Source: JABDNZ01 sp050049805
Lineage (GTDB): Bacteria > Gemmatimonadota > Gemmatimonadetes > Longimicrobiales > Gaopeijiaceae
Reading direction: 5' to 3'
Assembly: GCA_050049805.1 (NCBI GenBank)
Contig: JASFVN010000001.1
Span: forward strand, 1 to 64,000
Length of the DNA: 64,000 nt
Of the stretch, positions 58,775 to 64,000 are shown in pieces (position 1 is the stretch's first letter; the number at the start of each line of letters is the position of its first letter). The notes under the pieces are model-generated. The model saw nothing but the letters and a program-made list of their open reading frames with translations. It was not told the origin of the DNA and did no database searches. Both the position numbers and the translations under genes were made by a program.

Positions 58775-59077
58775 TCACTCCTCTCGGTGTCGCTCCACTT
58801 CGATGGAGCAGTCCGTTACCAAAGCCGCGATGGCGCCGACAGCTGCCCAGACAGGGAAGATGGCCGCCCCGACCACTCCCAGCGTCAAGGGAATCTCGAT
58901 GAGAGTTTTGTCTTCGTCGTTCTTGATGGTGATGCGGCGGACGTTTCCCTCCTGGATCAACTCCTTGACCTTGGAGAGCAGCCTCTCTCCCGCAACTTTG
59001 TACCGCTCCCTCCCTCCGGACTCCTGACTTTCCTCTTCCTCGGTCTGCTCCTCGGTGGCTTCATATTCTTCTGTCAT
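58775..59077 (-). CDS. DUF4342 membrane-associated protein
   Basis: This 100-residue protein has an acidic N-terminus (EATEEQTEEEESQES), a middle with VKELIQEGNVRRITIKNDEDKTLIEIPLTLG (shown here in outline) and a hydrophobic C-terminal segment AAIFPVWAAVGAIAALVTDC ending in SIEVER. That order matches DUF4342 proteins, in which a DNA/RNA- or protein-binding-like N-terminal helix precedes a helical hairpin; no function is known. Two adjacent ATGs exist (59080 and 59077); AGGAGG fits the second better. It is divergent from the HAD gene and upstream of a terminator that isolates it from the haem operon. Confidence 0.85.
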   Translation of the reverse strand: MTEEYEATEEQTEEEESQESGGRERYKVAGERLLSKVKELIQEGNVRRITIKNDEDKTLIEIPLTLGVVGAAIFPVWAAVGAIAALVTDCSIEVERHREE

Positions 59078-59204
59078 CATTCCTCCTGGAACGCTGGTCA
59101 ATTCTTTCTTCTATACGAAATCAGGGTCGGAAAGGTTCGTCACCCTCGCTACGGTCCTTGGCTGGAGTGTGGTGTTCGGGCATGATCGGGGCAAGGAAAC
59201 CCCC

Positions 59205-59220
59205 GGGCGAATCGCCCCTG
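59205..59220. repeat. Short REP-like palindromic sequence
   Basis: GGGCGAATCGCCCCTG contains the perfect palindrome GGGCGA-AT-CGCCC-like core and lies in the 233-base divergent gap between DUF4342 and the HAD gene. It is similar to sequences at 18425 and 60764. Confidence 0.35.
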
Positions 59221-59310
59221 CACCTGCCCCCCCTCCCTCGCCTGATGGGCTCCCTGGCACTATCCTGCCTCAAAGTCCCCTCTTGTGCGTCGATGGTGTT
59301 GGAGCGCCCC

Positions 59311-59775
59311 ATGAGCCCCATCAATCTTCAGCTGCCATCTGGAGGCAGGACCTTCCACGGGTTGATCCTGGATTTTACGGGAACCCTGTCCTTGGACGGC
59401 ATCCTTCTTCCAGGTGTGGCCAGCCGATTACAGGCACTTTCCAGGTCTCTCCAGATCACCGTTCTCACAGCCGACACTTTCGGTACAGCGAAGGAAACAT
59501 TGGCGGGGCTTCCCTTGGAGGTCCGGCTCATCCGGGATGGTGCTGAAAAAGCAGAAGCTGTGGCCTCCCTGGACCCTGGAGGGATCATCGCCATCGGCAA
59601 TGGCCGCAATGACGTCGCCATGCTGGCCGCGGCGGAGCTCGGCATCGCGATCCTGGGGCCCGAAGGCGTCGCATCCGAGCTCCTGACCGCTGCCGACGTG
59701 GTGGTGTCGGACATCAACGATGCTCTGGATTTGATCCTCCACCCCCTACGCCTGAAAGCTACGCTCCGTGATTGA
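59311..59775 (+). CDS. Soluble P-type-ATPase-like HAD-family phosphatase
   Basis: This 154-residue protein resembles the isolated phosphorylation domain of P-type ATPases (COG4087-like). The nucleophile motif is ILDFTGTLSLDG, with Thr in place of the second Asp of most HAD hydrolases, as in the DKTGT of P-type ATPases. Motif II Thr is in ITVLTADTFG, Lys in GAEKAEAVA and the metal-binding motif is IAIGNGRNDVAML. There are no membrane segments or actuator domain. The substrate is unknown. ATG 59311 has GGAG 6 bases upstream. It precedes the GTG-started PD40-like gene by 81 bases on the same strand, so cotranscription is possible. Confidence 0.85.
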   Translation: MSPINLQLPSGGRTFHGLILDFTGTLSLDGILLPGVASRLQALSRSLQITVLTADTFGTAKETLAGLPLEVRLIRDGAEKAEAVASLDPGGIIAIGNGRNDVAMLAAAELGIAILGPEGVASELLTAADVVVSDINDALDLILHPLRLKATLRD

Positions 59776-59856
59776 AGGCGTACCGTCTGGGACTCCCCGG
59801 CCTCGATTCGCCGGGAACTCCGGAGCAGCTTTCTCGGAAAGCCCAGGAGTCCTCTC

Positions 59857-60771
59857 GTGATCCGACCTCCCCTGACCTCAGCCATACCCCTGCTTCTCAT
59901 CTGGACCATGCCAATGATCGCCAGCGCCCAGGCCCCGGCGGGGACGGACATTTGGGCGTTCAGGATCACCGGCAGCCCGCCCACCGTCGACCTCGCGTCG
60001 GCGATTCGGGTGTCGGAGCGACCCGGCTACGACAACCAGCCTCATTTTCCACCCGGCCAGCGGTTGATCCTTTATACAGCCATCGACTCCCTGGGCCAGG
60101 CGGACATCTGGAGCTACGATCTTCGTTCGGGCCAGCACCGTAACCTCACTCGGTCGGCGCCGGAGAGCGAATACTCGGCCACGGTCATGCCCTCCCTGGC
60201 CCGCTTCTCCGCCATCCGCGTAGAAGCCGACTCCACGCAGCGCCTGTGGAGCTTCGAATCGGGGGGCACGAACCCGGAGCTCGTCCTCGAGGAGATCGCA
60301 CCAGTGGGGTACCACGCCTGGTTGAACCAAGACACCCTCGCCCTCTTCGTCCTTGGCAACCCCGCCACACTGCAAATCGCAGATGTGCCCCGGGGAACGG
60401 CAGAGGTCGTGGCTGAGAACATCGGACGATCCTTGCATCGGATTCCCGGGCGGGAAGCCTTCTCGTTTGTGCAGTTGGGTCCGGAAGGCCCGGGCACCAT
60501 TACCGAGTTCGATCTGCCCACCGGCGAAACCAGGCCAATCGCTCCCCTTCTCGAGGGGAACGAGTTCTACGCCTGGACGACCGCCGGCACGATTCTCATG
60601 GGCCAGGGATCCAGCTTATACCGTTGGACCCCCGGTGAATCACCCCCCTGGCAAGAGGTGGTCGATCTTCTTCCCGCGGGTATTCTGGGGATTTCCCGAA
60701 TCGCCCTGAGCCCCGAGGGAGGCTGGATCGCGGTTGTGGCTCAGGACCCCGAAGACGACGGATCGGGCTGA
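59857..60771 (+). CDS. Exported TolB/PD40-like propeller protein
   Basis: This 304-residue precursor has a signal peptide ending ASAQA. The mature protein has weak WD40/PD40-type blades (DNQPHFPPGQRLILYTAI, DIWSYDLRSGQHRNLTR, RIALSPEGGWIAVVAQ), as in TolB-like propellers and peptidase N-terminal domains. It has no catalytic domain. GTG at 59857 is the start: AGGAG lies 8 bases upstream and there is no better ATG. It ends at a palindromic REP-like sequence that overlaps the stop codon. It may be a periplasmic binding or scaffold protein; the partner is unknown. Confidence 0.8.
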   Translation: MIRPPLTSAIPLLLIWTMPMIASAQAPAGTDIWAFRITGSPPTVDLASAIRVSERPGYDNQPHFPPGQRLILYTAIDSLGQADIWSYDLRSGQHRNLTRSAPESEYSATVMPSLARFSAIRVEADSTQRLWSFESGGTNPELVLEEIAPVGYHAWLNQDTLALFVLGNPATLQIADVPRGTAEVVAENIGRSLHRIPGREAFSFVQLGPEGPGTITEFDLPTGETRPIAPLLEGNEFYAWTTAGTILMGQGSSLYRWTPGESPPWQEVVDLLPAGILGISRIALSPEGGWIAVVAQDPEDDGSG

Positions 60772-60779
60772 ATCGCCCG
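60764..60779. repeat. Short REP-like palindromic sequence at a stop codon
   Basis: CGGGCTGAATCGCCCG overlaps the TGA stop of the PD40-like gene and pairs CGGGC with GCCCG. It is similar to sequences at 18425 and 59205; the significance is uncertain. Confidence 0.35.
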
Positions 60780-60913
60780 TCCACCCCAGGACCCATCGAG
60801 GAACCGGATTGGATCCGCAGGGACATTCGGGGGTTCTGAAGCTGGACAAAAGGGCTTGGGCCGCCTAAGCTTTCGACAGCGTAACCCCTACATTCTCAAA
60901 GGAGTTGGGAGCC

Positions 60914-61348
60914 ATGACGGGAGAGGCAGGTCAGCGAATCCAGGTTGTTCTCCGGTGGATCCAGATCTTGGACAAGTTGGAACCCTTCTATAAGGAGACG
61001 GGGGAGTTCGTCTTCCGGTCCAAGGTCGAAAGTGGCGGGAAAGTGGACGAGACCCGCTTTCCGGAGGAAGGATACTATGCCATCTCGGACAAACCGGGAT
61101 GGAATCGCCTGGAGAAACTGAACAAAATACTGTTCGAGGGTGTCCCCGGCGAAAACCTGGTTGTGGAGCTGATGGGAGAGGAGTTGGATCAGTTCTCCGC
61201 CAACGACCCTCTGGATCATTACAGGAGGGAGTTTTCCGGAGATCCAACAAGCTGGGTGGGTCACTATGAGCCCGTGGACGAGGGCTCGACCGATCCGGAA
61301 AACATGTCGAACTGGAGGGTTTGTTTCGACATTCGGGCGGTGGACTGA
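60914..61348 (+). CDS. Unknown small cytoplasmic protein
   Basis: I do not recognise this 144-residue acidic protein. It has no signal or membrane segment. The beta pattern (VVLRWIQILDKLEPFY, GEFVFRSKVESGG, EGYYAISDKPGWN, ENLVVELMGEELD, NWRVCFDIRAV) suggests a C2-like or other beta-sandwich. It includes a DPLDHYRREF segment and a conserved-looking SWVGHYEP motif. AAAGGAG lies 9 bases before the ATG at 60914. It is followed by a strong terminator, so it forms a single-gene unit after the PD40-like gene. Confidence 0.78.
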   Translation: MTGEAGQRIQVVLRWIQILDKLEPFYKETGEFVFRSKVESGGKVDETRFPEEGYYAISDKPGWNRLEKLNKILFEGVPGENLVVELMGEELDQFSANDPLDHYRREFSGDPTSWVGHYEPVDEGSTDPENMSNWRVCFDIRAVD

Positions 61349-61397
61349 TTCCGGACGGACCGCTCCAACACAGATCGAAAATACGAGCCCAACGAGG

Positions 61398-61430
61398 GAC
61401 CTCGGAGGCGCCTGCCTCCGAGGTCTTTCT
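61398..61430 (+). terminator. Intrinsic terminator of the 144-residue protein gene
   Basis: GACCTCGGAGGC (61398-61409) pairs perfectly with GCCTCCGAGGTC (61414-61425) over 12 bases with a 4-base loop, followed by TTTCTATTCT. It isolates the upstream gene from the ECF sigma unit. Confidence 0.92.
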
Positions 61431-61557
61431 ATTCTACCTCCAAGTGTCTGACACGAGCGATGTCACACTGGACCTCCTCCAGTCGTTTTGAATGCACGAG
61501 GCCTCGGAAGCGAGGAGGGGTGGCCGGGGCATCCGAGACCAACAGCCCCGAGGCCCG

Positions 61558-62058
61558 GTGAATTTCGACGCCCTATTCGACGCCGTGTACCCTTCCCTCT
61601 TCCGGTATTGTAACCGGCTGACGGGAGATCCGGACCAGGCGGAAGATCTGGCCCAGGAAGCCTTTTTCCGACTTCTGGACCGGGGCACCAAGGGAACGGA
61701 AGCAGGCCTCCGTTCGTGGCTCTTCATGGTGGCCACGAATCTGGTGAGGGACCGATCGCGGACCCGCGAAACGAGGAGACGGATCCTCTCAGGTTTCCCG
61801 CCTCCTGAAACGATTCCGGGACCCGATCATGATCTGGAAAAAGCCGAGGACATCCGGCGGGTGCGGAAAGCCTTGGAAGTGCTGAACCCGAGGGATCGAG
61901 AAATGCTTCTCCTTCGGCAGGAGGGTTTCAGCTACCGGGAAATCGCCGAAGTCGCCGGCGTTTCACACCGGTCGGTAGGAACGATCCTGGCCCGGGCTCT
62001 ACAGCGGTTTGCGGCGGAAGTGTCCAAAGAGGAAGATGGGAATGGAACATCCCGATAG
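61558..62058 (+). CDS. ECF-family RNA polymerase sigma factor
   Basis: This 166-residue sigma factor has region 2 (VYPSLFRYCNRLTGD, AEDLAQEAFFRLLDRG, LRSWLFMVATNLVRDRSR) and region 4 (LNPRDREMLLLRQEGFSYREIAEVAGVS, shown in outline, then HRSVGTILARALQR). The linker contains GFPPPETIPGPDHDLEKAED. The start is uncertain: GTG 61558 gives a family-like N-terminus with GAGG 4 bases away; an ATG at 61492 has no ribosome site. It overlaps the anti-sigma gene downstream by 17 bases. The pair probably controls the TonB-dependent receptor and other targets. Confidence 0.88.
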   Translation: MNFDALFDAVYPSLFRYCNRLTGDPDQAEDLAQEAFFRLLDRGTKGTEAGLRSWLFMVATNLVRDRSRTRETRRRILSGFPPPETIPGPDHDLEKAEDIRRVRKALEVLNPRDREMLLLRQEGFSYREIAEVAGVSHRSVGTILARALQRFAAEVSKEEDGNGTSR

Positions 62059-62869
62059 CGGTTCGCTTCAATCCATGCTCGACGGTGAGTTGGCCACCTC
62101 CGCCGTCGAAGAAATCAGGTCTCACGTGCAGAGCTGTGAGCGGTGCCGGTCCCTGGTATCCGCCCTGGAGGGAGCCTCGGTGGAAACGGCCACGGCCCTC
62201 CGTCTTCTCGACGTGGAGCCGGACCTATCGGCGGCCAAAGTGAGCGTCCGGTCCAAGGGGGAGGAGAGACCAGCCAGTGACTCCTTTTTCCATACCTGGT
62301 CTCTGCCCAAGGCCGCTTCCATCGCCCTTTTGCTGACGGGAGCGGCCGTTACCGCCCTGCCAGGTTCGCCTGTTCGACGGTGGATGGCCGAGGGTTGGCA
62401 AGCTCTTACCGGATCTTCCGAGCTCGCGGACCATGAAAGAAATCCGGACGCGATATCGGAAGACCCGACCATTTCCCTCCCGGATCAGGCCACCCCGGAA
62501 ACAGGAGCTGGCATTTCCGCCTCCGCCGAGGCAGTGGAGATCTGGATCCATGGCCTCTCCCAGGAGGCCGATCTCCGTGTGCTCTGGACCGATGGGGAGG
62601 AGGCATGGGTCTACGCCGGAGAGGGAACCCGGTACACCAGCACGGCGAGTCGATTGGAAGCCTTCGATCCCCCGGGGACGGTGAGGGTTGAGATTCCGCG
62701 AACGGTCCGTCGGGTCGTGCTGGGCCTGGACGGGGAGATTCTCCTGAGGAAGTCCGGGGGGGAACTGGAAATCCTGGGCCCGGTTCAGGAAAGGTCCCCG
62801 TCGGAGATCCGGTTTGAACCAGGCCCGGGCTCGAACGGCGGCGCGACTCAGGGTGTATCCAATCCATGA
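62042..62869 (+). CDS. Zinc-finger anti-sigma factor
   Basis: This 275-residue inner-membrane protein has an N-terminal anti-sigma domain with the ZAS motif HVQSCERC (H-x3-C-x2-C) preceded by SLQSMLDGELATSAVEEIRS. A transmembrane segment (PKAASIALLLTGAAVTALPG) lies near residue 90. The C-terminal half is periplasmic and beta-rich (EAVEIWIHGLSQEADLRVLW, VRVEIPRTVRRVVLGLDGEILL). No FecR domain is recognised. Two nearby ATGs (62036 and 62042) are possible; I use the second, with GAGG 9 bases upstream. It overlaps the sigma gene by 17 bases and the receptor gene by 4 bases. Confidence 0.88.
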   Translation: MEHPDSGSLQSMLDGELATSAVEEIRSHVQSCERCRSLVSALEGASVETATALRLLDVEPDLSAAKVSVRSKGEERPASDSFFHTWSLPKAASIALLLTGAAVTALPGSPVRRWMAEGWQALTGSSELADHERNPDAISEDPTISLPDQATPETGAGISASAEAVEIWIHGLSQEADLRVLWTDGEEAWVYAGEGTRYTSTASRLEAFDPPGTVRVEIPRTVRRVVLGLDGEILLRKSGGELEILGPVQERSPSEIRFEPGPGSNGGATQGVSNP

Positions 62870-64000
62870 GGATCCATCGTCGCCCGGAAGTGGTTTTGTC
62901 GAACCGATGCAGCCGGCGCCTACTGACCCTGGCTGGCCTATTCTCTACTCTCCTCTGCGCTCCGGTGCTGGGAAGCGGTCAAGTAACAACCCCTCCCGGG
63001 CAGGAAACCGGCTCGGTCTACGGCACCATCTACGGTCAACGTGGAATCCTGGCCCGGCCTCTCGCCAACGCCATCGTCCATCTATCCTCCGGATCGAAAC
63101 ACGTCACGGGATCCACGGACTCCAGAGGCCGCTATTCCCTGGTAGGCCTGGCAGCCGGTCAGTGGCGGATTCGAGCCGCACACGTCGGGTATCGATCCAT
63201 GGCGGTGGGCGTCCAGGTCCCGCCCGGGGGGGCCGTAGCCCTGGATCTCTCCCTCGGTTGGGAACCCGTGAGGCTCCCGGCCATCGTCGTGGAGGCAGAC
63301 CCGGTGCATCCCTTGCGGCCCAGCTCACCGGCGCCGGCGGTAGAACTTGGAGAGGTGGCCATCCGGGCCCTGGAGGGCACCTCTGGCATGGCCGAAGGAG
63401 GCTTGGCCCAGGTTGCCAGGAGTATCCCGGGAAACGACCCCTCCGACCCTCAGGACGTCCTCCTCATGAGGGGTTCGGCAGCGGATCTCAAGTTGGTCCT
63501 CCTGGACGGCGCTCCAGTTTATACGCCTTTCCACATGGCGGGCCTCGTAGAGAGCTTCGAACCACGAAGCCTGAACCGGGCGTCGCTGTTTCTGGGCGGA
63601 GCTCCGGCCAGATACGACGGTGGGCTCTCTTATATCCTCGATCTCCAGGGCAGGGCCGCTGAGCGGGAAAGGCTTCAGGGAAACGCCTCCATGGACCTCT
63701 TGACCGGCCGACTCCTCCTGGAGGGACCCCTCAACTCTTCCACGGGATTCCTGGTGGCCGGGCGGGCGATTCACAACCTGGGGGCGCCACTCCTGGGCCA
63801 GGGTTCCTCTCCCTACGGATTCGGGGACCTCCTCTCCCGGATGGAGTGGACTGGATCCGAGGGCAAAAGGGCATACATCACCGGGTTTTGGAATCGGGAA
63901 TCCATCCTTCTCGACCTTTCCGACGACGCCGACGAGGCCCTGACGCAGGAAGGCGAATTGGGAAACGACGGGATCTTCGGCGCCCCGCCGGCGGGAGACG
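62866..64000 (+). CDS. TonB-dependent outer-membrane receptor, N-terminal part
   Basis: The first 378 codons are inside the window, and the frame is open to base 64000. A signal peptide (residues about 1-40) is followed by a carboxypeptidase-regulatory-like domain (GSVYGTIYGQRGILARPLANAIVHL; STDSRGRYSLVGLAAGQWRI; shown in part). The plug domain contains DVLLMRGSAADLKLVLLDG, VYTPFHMAGLVESFEP and APARYDGGLSYILDL, the typical TonB receptor pattern. No TonB box is clear. Its ATG overlaps the anti-sigma stop by 4 bases (ATGA). The barrel is beyond the window, so substrate cannot be inferred. The sigma/anti-sigma/receptor arrangement suggests surface signalling or regulated uptake. Confidence 0.9.
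   Translation, partial: MRIHRRPEVVLSNRCSRRLLTLAGLFSTLLCAPVLGSGQVTTPPGQETGSVYGTIYGQRGILARPLANAIVHLSSGSKHVTGSTDSRGRYSLVGLAAGQWRIRAAHVGYRSMAVGVQVPPGGAVALDLSLGWEPVRLPAIVVEADPVHPLRPSSPAPAVELGEVAIRALEGTSGMAEGGLAQVARSIPGNDPSDPQDVLLMRGSAADLKLVLLDGAPVYTPFHMAGLVESFEPRSLNRASLFLGGAPARYDGGLSYILDLQGRAAERERLQGNASMDLLTGRLLLEGPLNSSTGFLVAGRAIHNLGAPLLGQGSSPYGFGDLLSRMEWTGSEGKRAYITGFWNRESILLDLSDDADEALTQEGELGNDGIFGAPPAGD

Noticed and set aside
62814..63662. Alternative plus-strand frame over the receptor gene
   Set aside because: It is rich in Arg, Pro and Gly without a domain; the frame starting at 62866 has a signal peptide, regulatory domain and plug motif and is open to the window end.
1..64000. tRNA, rRNA, CRISPR arrays, phage genes and intact insertion sequences
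   Set aside because: Read for on both strands; no cloverleaf, direct-repeat array, integrase or transposase was recognised.

Overview
The window is GC-rich, densely coded bacterial DNA with 56 protein genes, two of them cut by the window edges, and no tRNA, rRNA, CRISPR or intact insertion sequence that I can see. The gene content is typical of an uncultured Gemmatimonadota-like Gram-negative: sortilin-type BNR proteins, tricorn-like S41, M14, M6 and S9 exported peptidases, lipoproteins, a TonB-dependent receptor with an N-terminal carboxypeptidase-regulatory domain, and the C5 haem pathway. The phylum is an inference from gene content and was not computed.

Layout. 1-5.6 kb: start of a histone-deacetylase-like gene, carB, an OmpA-like lipoprotein, a 171-bp dyad-symmetric element, an NTF2-like protein and a 37-residue membrane peptide resembling the small subunit of NSS transporters. 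5.6-18.4 kb: a BNR/sortilin protein, a molybdenum-cofactor-sulfurase-like PLP enzyme, a GGCT-like enzyme, an M6 protease coupled to a small lipoprotein, tryptophanase, a small orphan gene with a strong terminator, a 5'-nucleotidase split over two genes, and an HD protein. 18.4-36.2 kb: acyl-CoA synthetase, S9 peptidase, a response regulator coupled to an exported protein, two M14 peptidases, DUF2891, an acyltransferase, endonuclease III and a tricorn-like protease. 36.2-42.6 kb: guanine deaminase behind a perfect hairpin, a zincin, an NSS symporter, a propeller lipoprotein with a pilin-like tail, glycyl-tRNA synthetase and NfuA.

42.6-50.2 kb is a complete YbhGFSR-type tripartite ABC exporter with its own TolC and TetR regulator. 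Most junctions overlap by 4 bases, and a 22-bp palindrome lies at the promoter. 50.3-52.0 kb holds a membrane protein and a PEP-CTERM protein with a good candidate sigma-54 promoter. 52.0-58.6 kb is the haem operon hemA-hemC-hemD-hemB-hemL-hemE, covering glutamyl-tRNA to coproporphyrinogen III. 58.7-64 kb carries DUF4342, a P-type-ATPase-like HAD protein, a PD40-like exported protein, an orphan gene, and an overlapping ECF sigma / zinc-finger anti-sigma / TonB-receptor unit that runs off the right edge.

The best leads for something undescribed are the propeller-pilin fusion (39038-40240), the M6 protease and its coupled lipoprotein as a possible dockerin/cohesin-like pair (10809-13825), the dyad element with TTA flanks (4608-4778), the isolated NSS small-subunit-like peptide (5455-5568), and the sigma-54 site ahead of the PEP-CTERM gene. 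No wholly new multi-gene defence or mobile system was found.
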